Positions 1 through 9,587 of a DNA stretch of 64,000 nucleotides are shown in pieces. The translations under genes were made by a program, and so were the position numbers. The notes below the pieces were generated by a model that saw only the letters and a program-made list of their open reading frames with translations, was not told the DNA's origin and did not search any database. Positions within the stretch are counted from its first letter, which is position 1. Each line of letters begins with the position of its first letter. The stretch is taken from assembly GCA_008501825.1 (NCBI GenBank), contig QQUA01000004.1, positions 267,274 to 331,273 of the forward strand. Reading direction: 5' to 3'. Source of the DNA: Planctomycetota bacterium. Its GTDB lineage: Bacteria > Planctomycetota > UBA1135.

Positions 1-1757
1 TGGAAAGATACTTGGAAGCGGCCGAACAAATCGTTGCCACCGCCTTCGTATTGGAAGATCCGAACCGCCCTGCGGTCCGCTCCTTTGAGCCGGAAGACTT
101 TAGCGGTAGTGGACAAATCCGCCGTTTCGGACTTCATTTCACTACCCGGGGAAGCGCCCACCTGAAGTACGAATTTCCAAGAGCCGGAGATTACCTTTTT
201 CGGGTTCAGGCTTCCGGAGATCAAGCTGGCCCGGATCCATGTTTCATGGACCTTCATTTGGACGGCCAAAGACTGCATCGATTCGAAGTACGCCAAAATC
301 GAGATCAACCGGAGTGGTTTAGCCTGCGTCAAAAAGTTGAGGGCGGCCGACGCCGCCTCAGTCTTTCTTTCGTCAACGACTACTACCATCCCGATCATCC
401 GGATCGAAGTCAGCGAGATCGCAACCTATGGATTCAAAGGGTGGAAATCGTCGGCCCCATCGACCCAATTCCCCAAACTTCTTTCCAAACCCAACTCTTC
501 CAGACTTTCGGGCCCGAACTCAAAGGAAAGCGCAAGCGAGCGATTCTTCGTCATTTGGCAGAAAGAGCTTGGCGCCGGCCGGTAACCACTCCAGAAGTTG
601 CCCGCCTTGAACAATTGGCACCGAGAGATGTCGATTTCACCAACAGCATCGCCCTGGCCTGCCAGGCTATCTTGATCTCTCCGCATTTTCTGTTTCGATT
701 GGAGTCGGACCCGGTGGATTCCGAAGAGATTCGGCAATTAAACGGCTATGAAATGGCCTCTCGCCTGTCCTTTTTCCTTTGGTCAACCACGCCTGACCCA
801 CAACTTCATCAAGCCGCGGCTGCTGGGGAACTACAAACCGAAGCCGGCCTCCGAAAGCAAGTGCAACGCATGCTGCTCCATCCGAAGTCACGGGAGTTGG
901 CCCGCAACTTCGGGTCCCAGTGGTTGCAACTTCGAAGCCTGGAGCACAAAGAGGTCGACCCAGATCTCTTTCCGGAGTTTGACCAAACCTTGCGCCAGGC
1001 GATGGTGGAGGAAAGCTTGACCTTGTTCGAAGTCATCATCCGATCCAGACGAAACGTATATGAGTTGCTTGATGCGGATTACACTTATGTCAACGAAGCC
1101 CTGGCTTCTTTATATGGAATGCCCGAAGTCAAGGGAACACAAATGCGAAGGGTCAGCTTGAAAGATCAACCTCGCCGCGGCCTTTTGACCCACGCGGGAA
1201 TTTTGACTTTGACTTCTCAGCCAAATCGCACCTCACCGGTGAAGAGAGGTCTATGGGTGCTGGATAACTTGCTGGGCACCCCTCCTCCCCCTCCGCCGCC
1301 GAATACGCCGGCTTTGGATGAGGGAGATAGCGTGATCCAGGCGGCTTCTTTGCGGGAAAGACTTGCCCAACATCGACAGGATCCGGCCTGCGCCGCATGT
1401 CACGACAGCATGGATCCGCTCGGTTTGGGATTGGAAAACTTCGATCCGCTTGGGCGCTGGCGCGATCAAGATGGATCTCACCCAATCGACGCTTCCGGCG
1501 AACTCCCGGATGGCCGCCGCTTCCAAGGTCCTTTGGATTTGATCGCTATATTGCAACGGGATCCTGCCTTTTTACATTGCTTGACCGAAAAGCTGTACGT
1601 CTATGCCCTGGGCCGGGGAGTACAAGCCAGTGACGGGCCGATCTTGGATCAAATCCTGGCCGGACTGAATCCCCAAAAACCGACTTTTGCGGATATGGTG
1701 GAAGGAATCATTCTGTCCCCGGCCTTTCGCTTCCGCCGGGTGGAGCAAAGACCATGA
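1..1757 (+). CDS. PSD1-type DUF1587/1595/1592/1588/1585 protein, C-terminal part
   Basis: The gene is cut by the left edge: the frame is open to the first base, and the residues before the TTG at 12 (ERYLEAAEQ) resemble the end of a DUF1587 domain, so the true start is upstream. Counting from that TTG, residues 8-150 look like a beta-rich carbohydrate-binding type module, 175-235 like DUF1595, 245-370 like DUF1592, 385-485 like DUF1588 and 500-575 like DUF1585. A CAACH motif at 460-464 could bind c-type haem. A run of seven prolines at 424-430 precedes it. Such proteins are abundant in Planctomycetota and their exact role is unknown; a cell-surface redox or polysaccharide-related role is only inferred. 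The stop overlaps the start of the DUF1552 gene (ATGA), so the two are translationally coupled, which is the usual arrangement for this pair. Confidence 0.9.
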   Translation, partial: ERYLEAAEQIVATAFVLEDPNRPAVRSFEPEDFSGSGQIRRFGLHFTTRGSAHLKYEFPRAGDYLFRVQASGDQAGPDPCFMDLHLDGQRLHRFEVRQNRDQPEWFSLRQKVEGGRRRLSLSFVNDYYHPDHPDRSQRDRNLWIQRVEIVGPIDPIPQTSFQTQLFQTFGPELKGKRKRAILRHLAERAWRRPVTTPEVARLEQLAPRDVDFTNSIALACQAILISPHFLFRLESDPVDSEEIRQLNGYEMASRLSFFLWSTTPDPQLHQAAAAGELQTEAGLRKQVQRMLLHPKSRELARNFGSQWLQLRSLEHKEVDPDLFPEFDQTLRQAMVEESLTLFEVIIRSRRNVYELLDADYTYVNEALASLYGMPEVKGTQMRRVSLKDQPRRGLLTHAGILTLTSQPNRTSPVKRGLWVLDNLLGTPPPPPPPNTPALDEGDSVIQAASLRERLAQHRQDPACAACHDSMDPLGLGLENFDPLGRWRDQDGSHPIDASGELPDGRRFQGPLDLIAILQRDPAFLHCLTEKLYVYALGRGVQASDGPILDQILAGLNPQKPTFADMVEGIILSPAFRFRRVEQRP

Positions 1758-3109
1758 AGCCGAAAGTCCTGAGCCGTCGCACTGTTCTTCGAGGTTTCGG
1801 AACCGCCTTGGCTTTGCCGTTTTTGGACGCCATGTTGCCTGCGGCCGGGAGTATGCGGCCTGCGGCAAAAACCCGCCGCTTACTTTATCTCTACGTCCCA
1901 AATGGCATTCACATGCCGGCTTGGACTCCGTCGGAGCTGGGTTCTTCCTTTGCTTTGCCCCCTCTGCTGCAACCGCTTTCTCCCTTCCGCAACAAGTTTT
2001 CCGTACTCAGCGGTTTGACTCACGACAAAGCGCGGGCCAACGGCGACGGCCCCGGAGACCACGCCCGGGCAGCTGCCGTGTTTTTGACCGGCATTCAACC
2101 TTTAAAAACCGAGGGCAAGGTCCGCCTCGGCCGTTCCGCCGACCAAGTTGTAGCCGTCCAAATCGGCGATCGCACCCGCTTCCGCTCCTTGCAATTGGGC
2201 TGCGAACCTGGAATTTTGGCTGGACAATGCGATTCCGGTTATGCCTGTGCCTACTCCGGGCACATTTCCTGGTTTTCCGAAACCACTCCGGCCAGTAAAG
2301 AAACCCATCCCCGTAAAATCTTCGATCGCCTGTTTCGCGGCGGCCAAGATGCGGAAGCTTGGGCGGCTCAAGCAGAGCGCCGTCAGCGGAGAAGAAGCCT
2401 GCTGGATTATGTCCACGAAGAAGCCGGCCGCTTGCGCCGGCAACTCGGCCACGAAGATCGCCGCAAAATGGAAGAGTATTTGGAAGGGGTCCGCGAATTG
2501 GAACGGCGGATGGATTTCGCCGATCGCGAACTCGCCGAAGCCGTGGGAGAAGAACACCGGCCCTCGGGGATTCCGGTTAAGTTCGGCGATTATCTGGAAA
2601 CGATGGCCGATTTATTGGTTTTGGCCTTGCGCAGTGACGCTACCCGGGTAGCCACTTGGATGTTCGCCAACGAAGGAAGCAATCGAACCTATCCTGAACT
2701 CGACATTCGAGACGGCCATCACAGCCTCAGCCATCACGGAAAAGACAAAGAAAAGCAGGCCAAGATCCAGCGTATCAACCAACTTCACTTGGAAAAATTC
2801 GCCTACTTCCTCGCCGCGATGGAAGCGGCAAAGGATTCCCAAGGAAGTCTGCTGGATCAAAGCATGATCGTATTCGGTAGCGCCATTGCCGATGGAAACC
2901 GCCATAACCACGATAATCTTCCGGTTTTGTTGGCCGGCGGTGGCTGCGGTTCGTTTCAGCACGGCCGTCACCTGCGTTTTCCGAAGGAAACGCCGTTGAA
3001 TAATTTGCACATGAGTTTGCTGGAGGCTATGGGGGTTCCTCAGGAGGAGTTTGGAGATGGGAAGGGCCCCCTCCTGAAACTGGCACAAAGCATTGGAGGT
3101 AATTTTTAA
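1754..3109 (+). CDS. DUF1552 family protein, Tat-exported
   Basis: The protein has 451 residues. The N-terminus carries a twin-arginine signal (SRRTVLRGFG, residues 8-17) followed by a hydrophobic stretch and Ala-rich end, so export in folded form is predicted. The body matches the DUF1552 family, which commonly sits beside DUF1592-type proteins; a sulfatase-like fold has been suggested for related families, but no activity is known. It starts inside the stop of the preceding gene. The last nine or so residues (LAQSIGGNF) and the stop codon are encoded by the left inverted repeat and adjacent sequence of the IS element at 3076-4214. The native C-terminus has therefore been replaced, probably with little effect because only the extreme tail is altered. 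Confidence 0.9.
   Translation: MKPKVLSRRTVLRGFGTALALPFLDAMLPAAGSMRPAAKTRRLLYLYVPNGIHMPAWTPSELGSSFALPPLLQPLSPFRNKFSVLSGLTHDKARANGDGPGDHARAAAVFLTGIQPLKTEGKVRLGRSADQVVAVQIGDRTRFRSLQLGCEPGILAGQCDSGYACAYSGHISWFSETTPASKETHPRKIFDRLFRGGQDAEAWAAQAERRQRRRSLLDYVHEEAGRLRRQLGHEDRRKMEEYLEGVRELERRMDFADRELAEAVGEEHRPSGIPVKFGDYLETMADLLVLALRSDATRVATWMFANEGSNRTYPELDIRDGHHSLSHHGKDKEKQAKIQRINQLHLEKFAYFLAAMEAAKDSQGSLLDQSMIVFGSAIADGNRHNHDNLPVLLAGGGCGSFQHGRHLRFPKETPLNNLHMSLLEAMGVPQEEFGDGKGPLLKLAQSIGGNF
3076..3101 (+). repeat. IS left inverted repeat
   Basis: This 26-bp arm matches the reverse complement of 4189-4214 at 24 positions. It encodes the C-terminal residues of the disrupted DUF1552 protein. Confidence 0.85.
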
Positions 3110-3180
3110 GCCTCCGGCGTAACCAAAGCCGCCTCAAGCCGTCTGCCTAGCCGAACCCTTTTCTTTCGGAGGCACCGGCG

Positions 3181-4200
3181 ATGCCGCGTTTTCAACCCCC
3201 GCACTGCCCCTGGGACGCCTGTCCCAGCCGCACCGATTCCGTCCCCTTCCGCTTTCAAAAACGAGGCTTCTACAGCGGCCGCCAGCAACGCAGAATCCAG
3301 CGCTTTTGGTGCCACGGCTGCCGCCGTTCCTTCTCGTCGCAAAGCTTCAAGTTCCACTATCGCCTGAAGTACGGCCGGCTCCATCTCGACTTCTGGCCGC
3401 TGGTGGTGAGCAAAGTCACCCTGCGACAAAGCGCTCGCATGCTGGGAGTGGATCGCCGCACCTTGGCCGACCGCCTGTTGCGCATGGGCGAACACGCTCG
3501 CCGCTTCCATCGCTTGCGATTACAGGAGGTGGCCGCTCGAGGCGGGCTGCCGGGAGTGTTTCAACTGGATGAGTTGGAAACCTTCGAAACCGACCGCAGA
3601 CTGCAGCCGGTGACCGTTCCGGTGCTGATCCACCGTGCCAAGTATTTCGTCGTTCACCTGACCGCCGGCACCTTGCCCTGCCGGGGATCGCTCCCTCCAC
3701 GGTTACAAAAGAAGAAGGAGGAACGGGAGAAACTGTTCGGCAAGAGACGCTCGCAGTCGCGGCAAGGAGTGGAAGCATGCTTGCAGGCTTTGAAGGAGGT
3801 CTTGCCTCCAAGGCAGCCGGCGGTACTACAAAGCGATCGCAAGAAGATCTATCCCAGCGTCTTGAAATCGGTGTTTGGAGCGGCAGGTTTCCAGCACCTG
3901 CAGGAGTGCTCCAAGCGCAAGCGGGATCGAGGCAACCCGCTGTTTCCGATCAACCACACCCTGGCCCAGATGCGGGACAACCTCTCCCGGCTGGTGCGTC
4001 GCAACTGGGGCCACTCCAAGAAGCGGAGTTGGCTGCGGCTGCACATGTGGCTGTGGCTTTTGTGGCGCAACTACGTGCGGCCGATCACCGCCGAGGGCGA
4101 GCCCCCGACTCCGGGGATGTTGCTGGGGGTGACCTCTCGGCGTTGGACCGCCAGGGAACTGTTTCGGTGGAGGATCTTTTCTTCCTCCTACCTCCAATAG
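3181..4200 (+). CDS. IS transposase, zinc ribbon plus DDE/DDN-like core
   Basis: The protein has 339 residues. An ATG start follows a good ribosome binding site (GGAGG, 8 bases upstream). Residues 9-45 hold a zinc-ribbon pattern: an early Cys pair (CPWDAC), then F..R..YSGRQQRRIQRFWC and CHGC, as in IS1/IS1595-type N-termini. The core has candidate catalytic acids in QLDELETF and LQSDRKKIYP. A later NHTLAQMRDNLSRLVRR block resembles the C-terminal catalytic block of DDN-type transposases, so the third residue may be Asn rather than Glu. The final TAG lies within the right inverted repeat. The gene is intact, so the element may be active. Family assignment is from memory of motifs only. Confidence 0.8.
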   Translation: MPRFQPPHCPWDACPSRTDSVPFRFQKRGFYSGRQQRRIQRFWCHGCRRSFSSQSFKFHYRLKYGRLHLDFWPLVVSKVTLRQSARMLGVDRRTLADRLLRMGEHARRFHRLRLQEVAARGGLPGVFQLDELETFETDRRLQPVTVPVLIHRAKYFVVHLTAGTLPCRGSLPPRLQKKKEEREKLFGKRRSQSRQGVEACLQALKEVLPPRQPAVLQSDRKKIYPSVLKSVFGAAGFQHLQECSKRKRDRGNPLFPINHTLAQMRDNLSRLVRRNWGHSKKRSWLRLHMWLWLLWRNYVRPITAEGEPPTPGMLLGVTSRRWTARELFRWRIFSSSYLQ

Positions 4201-4214
4201 TTTGTGCCAGTTTC
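4189..4214 (-). repeat. IS right inverted repeat
   Basis: The arm pairs with 3076-3101 (24 of 26). It contains the transposase stop codon at 4198-4200. Confidence 0.85.
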
Positions 4215-4302
4215 GGGGAAATCGCTATTGTTAGCGAATTCTGCGCCTTCCCACCCCCATTGAGGAAGGGCACCCAAGTTTTTCCCCGCCGCCGCAGCCG
4301 TC

Positions 4303-5985
4303 ATGCCCAAGCTCATCGAGTGTGTTCCCAATTTCAGCGAAGGTCGAGACCTTGCGGTCATCCGGCAGATTACCGATCAGATCGAGACCGTCGACGGAGT
4401 CAAGTTACTGGACGTAGACCCCGGGGCAGCGACCAACCGAACGGTGGTCACCTTCGTCGGTGAACCGGAGGCGGTGATCGAAGCCGCAGTCCGGGCCGGA
4501 CGGAAGGCGGCGGACCTTATCGACATGAGCAAGCATCAGGGCGAGCATCCGCGGTTTGGTGCCATGGATGTTTGCCCGCTGGTGCCCATTGCCGGGATCA
4601 CCATGGAAGAAACCGTTCAATATGCCCATCAGTTGGCCAAACGCTTGGGAGAAGAGGTCGGTTTGACCATTTTCTGTTACGAGTTTGCTGCAACCAAACC
4701 GGAACGGAGCAACTTGGCCACGGTTCGGGCCGGTGAATACGAGGCCTTGCCGGACCGCTTGAAGGACCCCCAGTGGCAGCCGGACTTTGGACCGGCGGAG
4801 TTTCAAGCCAGGACCGGGGCTACGGCAGTCGGAGCCCGAAACTTTTTGGTGGCCTTCAACATAAACCTGAACACCACTTCCACCCGGCGAGCCAACGCGG
4901 TGGCGTTCGACGTCCGGGAACGTGGCCGCATCAAGCGCGAAGGCCACCCCTTGCTTGGTCCCAAGGTCACCGATGAAAACGGCAAGACGGTTTGGATACC
5001 AGGCTCTTTGAAGTGCGTGAAAGGCATCGGCTGGTTCATCGAAGAATATGGCATTTGCCAAGTCTCCATGAACCTGACCGACATCAGCGTGACTTCGGTC
5101 CACGAAGCCTTTGATGAAACGAGTCGAAAAGCGGAAGCCCGAGGCATTCGGGTGACCGGTTCCGAGCTGGTGGGCCTGATTCCACTGCAAGCCATGTTGG
5201 ACGCCGGCCGGTATTTCCTCCGCAAACAAAAACGCTCTACCGGTGTTTCCGATCACGAACTCATCAAGATTGCGATCCGCTCCATGGGTTTGGACGAATT
5301 GAAGCCGTTCAAGCCGGAGGAAAAAATTATTGAGTACATGATCGACGAAACCGCCGGCCGCCGGCTGGTGGACTTTTCCATTCGCGGCTTCGTGGAAGAA
5401 ACCGCCTCGGAATCCAAAGCCCCTGGAGGCGGCTCGGTCGCCGCGACCTTAGGAGCCTTGGGCGCCGCCTTGGCCGCCATGGTGGCCAACCTTTCCAGCC
5501 ACAAACGGGGCTGGGACGAGCGTTGGGAAGGTTACAGCGATTGGGCAGAGAAGGGAAAGGCCTGCTACCAAACTTTGCTGCGATTGGTAGACGAAGACAC
5601 GGCCGCGTTCAACGCCATCGTCGATTCTTGGAAGCTACCTGACGCCACCGAGGCGGAAAAAGCTGCGAAAGAGGCCACCGTGCAAGCCGCAGTCCAGCGG
5701 GCTATCGAGGTCCCCTTCGAGGTCATGCAAGTCGCCTTGGAAAGTATGGAGGTGGCGGAAGCCATGGCGGAAACCGGCTTGGAGGCTTCCGTCTCCGATG
5801 CTGGAGTAGCCGCCCTGTGCGCCCGCAGTGCAGTCATGGGAGCTTACTTGAACGTTCGCATCAACGCCGGCGACTTGCAGGATGAAACGCTGCGAAACCA
5901 ATTCTTGCAGCAGGGAGCCGACCTCCAGGCACAAGCTCAAGAACGGGAACAACGCATCCTGTCCTTGGTCGAAGGCAAGCTTTAA
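4303..5985 (+). CDS. ftcD: Bifunctional glutamate formimidoyltransferase / formimidoyl-THF cyclodeaminase
   Basis: The protein has 560 residues, about the size of the fused eukaryotic and bacterial enzyme. Residues 1-180 and 181-330 are the N- and C-subdomains of formimidoyltransferase (start MPKLIECVPNFSEGRD, and HQGEHPRFGAMDVCP with the catalytic-type His). Residues 355-560 are the helical cyclodeaminase (SESKAPGGGSVAATLGALGA). It transfers the formimino group of formiminoglutamate to tetrahydrofolate and then releases ammonia to give methenyl-THF, which ends histidine degradation and feeds one-carbon units to folate. It is cytosolic. No other hut gene is visible in the window, so the pathway is not clustered here. 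It lies about 90 bp after the IS element; a small inverted repeat (TCGCTA...TAGCGA, 4222-4237) lies upstream. Confidence 0.95.
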   Translation: MPKLIECVPNFSEGRDLAVIRQITDQIETVDGVKLLDVDPGAATNRTVVTFVGEPEAVIEAAVRAGRKAADLIDMSKHQGEHPRFGAMDVCPLVPIAGITMEETVQYAHQLAKRLGEEVGLTIFCYEFAATKPERSNLATVRAGEYEALPDRLKDPQWQPDFGPAEFQARTGATAVGARNFLVAFNINLNTTSTRRANAVAFDVRERGRIKREGHPLLGPKVTDENGKTVWIPGSLKCVKGIGWFIEEYGICQVSMNLTDISVTSVHEAFDETSRKAEARGIRVTGSELVGLIPLQAMLDAGRYFLRKQKRSTGVSDHELIKIAIRSMGLDELKPFKPEEKIIEYMIDETAGRRLVDFSIRGFVEETASESKAPGGGSVAATLGALGAALAAMVANLSSHKRGWDERWEGYSDWAEKGKACYQTLLRLVDEDTAAFNAIVDSWKLPDATEAEKAAKEATVQAAVQRAIEVPFEVMQVALESMEVAEAMAETGLEASVSDAGVAALCARSAVMGAYLNVRINAGDLQDETLRNQFLQQGADLQAQAQEREQRILSLVEGKL

Positions 5986-6022
5986 GTTCTGGCTCAGCTT
6001 CCCACCTGGCTTTGGATCGCTC

Positions 6023-6817
6023 CTAGAAACCGATCTGAAATCGGGTAGCCAAAAAATGCACTAGCCCGGGGGAGTGTTTGCCGACGAAGGCGCCAAAGCG
6101 CCCGTGTTTGGTAAATACGTACTCGCGCTTTCGCCGGTCAATGGCCTTGACCATCACCTTGGCGGCTCGATCGGCCGGCCACATCAATTTTTGCGGACGT
6201 CGATCCGGGAAATCGGGGTGATATACCCCTTGATTATCCACTTGCCCGATTTCGCTTTCCACGAATCCAGGATGGATCAAGGTACAACTGGTACCGGTAC
6301 CGTGCAGTTCTTGAGCCAGGCATAAACCGAAGGCTCGCACTGCCGCTTTAGAACTGCAATAAGGTGCATTGCCTCCGCCACTGAGAAAGGCCGCCACCGA
6401 AGCGATCAAAGCCAATCGCCCTTGGCGGACTTCCAGCAAAGGCAAGGCCAGGCGAACGGTGGTGATTAAACCAAAAAAGTTAACCTCGAATTGGCGCCGC
6501 CATTCTGCTTCGGAAAGTTTGGAAAAGGCGCCTCCGATCCCAATGCCAGCGTTGGCGATCGCCACGTCCAAACCACCGAATTGTTCCGCGATCCGATCCC
6601 GCGCCGACTCCATGCTAGGTAGAGAAGTGACGTCGGCGGGAAGGCACAGGGCCGTTCCTCCGGCAGCCTCCACCTCTTCTCCGACTTGCTCCAGCCGTTC
6701 GACCCGACGGCCGCTCAATGCGACCGAAGCACCGCGACGCCCGTATTCCAGTGCCAATGCTCGTCCGAGGCCACTTCCGGCGCCGGTAATCCAAATGAGG
6801 GGAGAAGAATTGCTCAT
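6023..6817 (-). CDS. SDR family oxidoreductase
   Basis: A short-chain dehydrogenase/reductase of 264 residues from the ATG at 6817; a TTG three codons upstream is possible but less likely. The N-terminal Rossmann motif is TGAGSGLG (cofactor binding), followed by NAG in IANAGIG and the catalytic S...YxxxK (Ser in IASVAAF, then YCSSK). The motifs are complete, so it should be an active NAD(P)-dependent oxidoreductase; the substrate is unknown. It converges with ftcD and diverges from the sulfatase across about 90 bp, which should hold both promoters. Confidence 0.9.
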   Translation of the reverse strand: MSNSSPLIWITGAGSGLGRALALEYGRRGASVALSGRRVERLEQVGEEVEAAGGTALCLPADVTSLPSMESARDRIAEQFGGLDVAIANAGIGIGGAFSKLSEAEWRRQFEVNFFGLITTVRLALPLLEVRQGRLALIASVAAFLSGGGNAPYCSSKAAVRAFGLCLAQELHGTGTSCTLIHPGFVESEIGQVDNQGVYHPDFPDRRPQKLMWPADRAAKVMVKAIDRRKREYVFTKHGRFGAFVGKHSPGLVHFLATRFQIGF

Positions 6818-6908
6818 GGTAGCCAAGGGGCCCTTCGGAAATCCTGCAACGCAAGCCGGAGGGGAAACCGGCGGTCGTCAGGACTTCCCGTGGGGATTAA
6901 GGTACTGC

Positions 6909-8381
6909 ATGCGCCAGGCTCTCCTCCCCCTCCTCCTTGCGGCGCTGTCCCTTTCCGCCTGCCAGAGTCCTTCCACGAAGGCAGAACGTCCCCCCAACAT
7001 CATCTTGATCTTGGCGGACGATCTCGGCTATGGCGAACTCGGAAGTTACGGTCAAAGCAAAATCCGGACCCCGCATTTGGATCGGCTGGCCGCCGAAGGG
7101 ATGCGCCTTCGCCAGCACTATTCGGGAAGCCCGGTCTGCGCGCCGTCACGTTGCACCTTGTTGACCGGGTTGCATACCGGCCACGCTTTCATTCGTGACA
7201 ACGATGAAATGGGTCATCGAGGCGACGTTTGGCGGGATCCGGCCCTGGAAGGGCAGAGACCATTACCTCCGGGAACCCAGACCTTGGGCCATGCCTTGCA
7301 GGCCGCCGGCTACCGCACCGCGGCAGTAGGCAAGTGGGGTTTGGGTTGGGTCGGCTCCAGCGGCGAACCCAGCCGGCAGGGCTTCGATTTGTTCTTCGGC
7401 TATAACTGCCAGCGCCAGGCTCATAACTACTATCCCACGCATTTGTGGAAGAACGCCGAGAAAGTCCCCCTCGGGAATCCTGTTTTTTTCCCACATCAAA
7501 AATTCCCGGAGGAGGAATCGGCCGCGGACCCGGCAGCCTACCAGCGTTATCAAGGATCGGATTACGCCCCCGATCACATGATTGAAGAGGCCTTGCAGTT
7601 CATTCGCGAGAACCGCGACCAACCCTTTTTCCTGTATTACCCTTCCCCCATTCCGCACTTGGCTTTGCAAATTCCACCTTCGGAACTGCAAGCGTATCTA
7701 GGGGAGTTTGAAGAGGAGCCCTATTTAGGTGACAAGGGCTACCTTCCTCATCCGGCCCCTCGGGCGGCTTATGCCGCCATGATTTCTCGCCTGGACGCCG
7801 AAGTCGGACGCATGCTCGCCTTGTTGGATCAACTGGAGTTGGAAAACGACACTCTCGTGGTGTTTACCAGCGACAATGGGCCGTCTTGGGTGGGAGGCGT
7901 GGATCGCGAGTTCTTTCAAAGTTCGGGAGGTTTGCGCGGCCGCAAAGGCCAGTTATTTGAAGGCGGCATTCGAGTGCCTTGCATTGTCCGCTGGCCCGGC
8001 AAAGTCGAAGCGGGAAGTCAAAGCGACCACCTTTCCGCCTTTTGGGATTTCTTCCCCACGCTGGCGGAAGTCGCCGGCGCCGAAACACCGAAGAAGTTGG
8101 ACGGCATTTCCATGCTGCCCACTTGGCTGGGAAACCCGGAGCGGCAACAGCAGCACGAGTACCTTTATTGGGAATATGCCCGCCGCTTCCAAGCCATGCG
8201 CATGGGGAATTGGAAGGCTTATCGCCCCCGACCTTCGGCGGATTTGCAGCTTTACGACCTTGAAGCGGATCCAAACGAAAGTCACGACTTGGCCGCCGAA
8301 CACCCGGAACGGGTGGAAAGATTCACTCAATTGATGGAGACCGCTCGAAGCCGCTCCGAGCACTTCCCGCTGAAGCCCTGA
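6909..8381 (+). CDS. Sulfatase (arylsulfatase family), lipoprotein
   Basis: The protein has 490 residues from the ATG at 6909. The frame stays open upstream to 6369, but that part is the antisense of the SDR gene and is not coding. The N-terminus is a lipoprotein signal ending LSLSAC (Cys18), so the enzyme should be membrane anchored outside the cytoplasm. The metal-binding DD is at 37-38 in [10 protein letters not shown]. The formylglycine signature CAPSR is at 77-81, where Cys77 would be oxidised to formylglycine by a maturase not seen here. SDNGP, a further conserved motif, lies near residue 320. It probably hydrolyses a sulfate ester of a polysaccharide or glycan; the substrate is unknown. 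The next gene starts 14 bp after its stop, suggesting an operon. Confidence 0.93.
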   Translation: MRQALLPLLLAALSLSACQSPSTKAERPPNIILILADDLGYGELGSYGQSKIRTPHLDRLAAEGMRLRQHYSGSPVCAPSRCTLLTGLHTGHAFIRDNDEMGHRGDVWRDPALEGQRPLPPGTQTLGHALQAAGYRTAAVGKWGLGWVGSSGEPSRQGFDLFFGYNCQRQAHNYYPTHLWKNAEKVPLGNPVFFPHQKFPEEESAADPAAYQRYQGSDYAPDHMIEEALQFIRENRDQPFFLYYPSPIPHLALQIPPSELQAYLGEFEEEPYLGDKGYLPHPAPRAAYAAMISRLDAEVGRMLALLDQLELENDTLVVFTSDNGPSWVGGVDREFFQSSGGLRGRKGQLFEGGIRVPCIVRWPGKVEAGSQSDHLSAFWDFFPTLAEVAGAETPKKLDGISMLPTWLGNPERQQQHEYLYWEYARRFQAMRMGNWKAYRPRPSADLQLYDLEADPNESHDLAAEHPERVERFTQLMETARSRSEHFPLKP

Positions 8382-8395
8382 TTTCCCGAAGCCCC

Positions 8396-9538
8396 ATGAA
8401 CCCGATCCAAGAATCCACCGACCGAGAAAGCCGCGTCCGCGGCCTAAAAAGTCTCATCGGCAATACCCCGCTGTTGCAAATCCGTTTCCGCTATCGTGGC
8501 CGGGAAAGAGTGCTGTTCGCCAAAGCCGAGCACCTCAACATGACCGGAAGCATCAAGGACCGGATGGCCTTGCACATCGTGCAACAGGGCTACGCCGGAG
8601 GAGCCTTGCGGGCAGGCGACCGCATCATCGAAGCCACCAGCGGCAACACAGGGATCTCTTTCTCCGCCATCGGCCGGGCCTTGGGGCACCCAGTGACTAT
8701 TTTCATGCCCAACTGGATGAGTACCGAACGGATCAACTTGATCCGGAGTCTGGGCGCCGGCATCAATTTGGTCAGCCCCGAGCAAGGAGGCTTTCTTGGC
8801 AGCATCCGCATGGCGGAGGAACTTGCCGAAAGAGAGCAAGCCAGCTTCTTGCCGCGGCAATTTTCCAATGAGGACAACAGCTTGGCCCACTATCAAACCA
8901 CCGGACCGGAGATCTGGTGGCAGCTCCGTTTTCGAAATCTGCTTCCGGACGCCTTCGTCGCCGGAGTGGGCACCGGCGGAACCGTGATGGGCACCGGGCG
9001 TTTCCTGAAGGAGAATCATCCAGAAATCAAAGTCCATCCCTTGGAGCCGGCCAATTCTCCTACCTTGCGCACTGGACATTGCGTCGGAAAACACCGGATT
9101 CAAGGCATTTCCGACGAGTTCATCCCGCCGATCGTGGATTTGGATTTCACCGACGAAATTGTCGACGTCGCCGACGGCGATGCCATCTTGATGGCACAAA
9201 AACTGGCGACTCAACTGGGTTTGGGCGTCGGGATTTCATCCGGAGCCAATTTCCTCGGCGCCTTGCAGTTATTGGAACAACGAGGTGGAAACGCTGTGAT
9301 CGTTACAGTGTTTCCGGATGACAACAAGAAATATTTAAGCACCGATCTGTTAAGGGAAGAGCCGATTCAAGACGGGTTCATGGCCCCGGAAGTTGAACTC
9401 ATAGAATTCACCGGATTGAAACGGGTATGCCACACTTGTTGTGATCCAGCGGAGTGCAATGAAGCGCTTCCGGGATCTTTGCCCCACCCGACTGAATTGG
9501 AACTGCCGCCCTGCCCGCGCCGGCCGACGGACTCCTAG
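8396..9538 (+). CDS. Cysteine-synthase-like PLP enzyme with Cys-rich tail
   Basis: A fold-type II PLP enzyme of 380 residues. The PLP lysine is Lys54 in MTGSIKDR, the substrate loop is [11 protein letters not shown], and the phosphate-binding glycine loop is [14 protein letters not shown], all as in O-acetylserine sulfhydrylase. It could make cysteine from O-acetylserine and sulfide, but cystathionine beta-synthase or a related activity cannot be excluded. The C-terminus is unusual. After about residue 340 there is a short tail with CHTCC followed by C six residues later, which could bind metal or sulfur. It follows the sulfatase by 14 bp, so the pair may link sulfate release to sulfur assimilation (inference). 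Confidence 0.82.
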   Translation: MNPIQESTDRESRVRGLKSLIGNTPLLQIRFRYRGRERVLFAKAEHLNMTGSIKDRMALHIVQQGYAGGALRAGDRIIEATSGNTGISFSAIGRALGHPVTIFMPNWMSTERINLIRSLGAGINLVSPEQGGFLGSIRMAEELAEREQASFLPRQFSNEDNSLAHYQTTGPEIWWQLRFRNLLPDAFVAGVGTGGTVMGTGRFLKENHPEIKVHPLEPANSPTLRTGHCVGKHRIQGISDEFIPPIVDLDFTDEIVDVADGDAILMAQKLATQLGLGVGISSGANFLGALQLLEQRGGNAVIVTVFPDDNKKYLSTDLLREEPIQDGFMAPEVELIEFTGLKRVCHTCCDPAECNEALPGSLPHPTELELPPCPRRPTDS

Positions 9539-9587
9539 TCCGATCCGCCGGGCCCGACCAAAGAGCGGACCCGGCGGGAAATTAAGT

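Larger units (their letters stand above)
3076..4214 (+). mobile_element. Insertion sequence with 26-bp inverted repeats, family unassigned
   Basis: A transposase gene is bracketed by inverted repeats at 3076-3101 and 4189-4214 that match at 24 of 26 positions. The outer arm is GAAACTGGCACAAA and the inner arm ATTGGAGGTA, with two mismatched bases between. The element is about 1.14 kb. It has inserted into the 3' end of the DUF1552 gene. I see no target-site duplication immediately outside the repeats: the left flank ends in CCCCTCCT and the right flank begins GGGGAAAT. The boundaries could therefore be off by a few bases, or the duplication has been lost. The zinc-ribbon DDE/DDN-like transposase suggests the IS1/IS1595-like group. 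Confidence 0.85.

Noticed and set aside
3068..4222. Target-site duplication of the IS
   Set aside because: Flanks CCCCTCCT and GGGGAAAT do not match, nor do shorter versions at these boundaries.
6369..6908. 180-residue N-terminal extension of the sulfatase frame
   Set aside because: It overlaps the SDR gene on the other strand, lacks domain similarity, and the lipoprotein signal starts at 6909.
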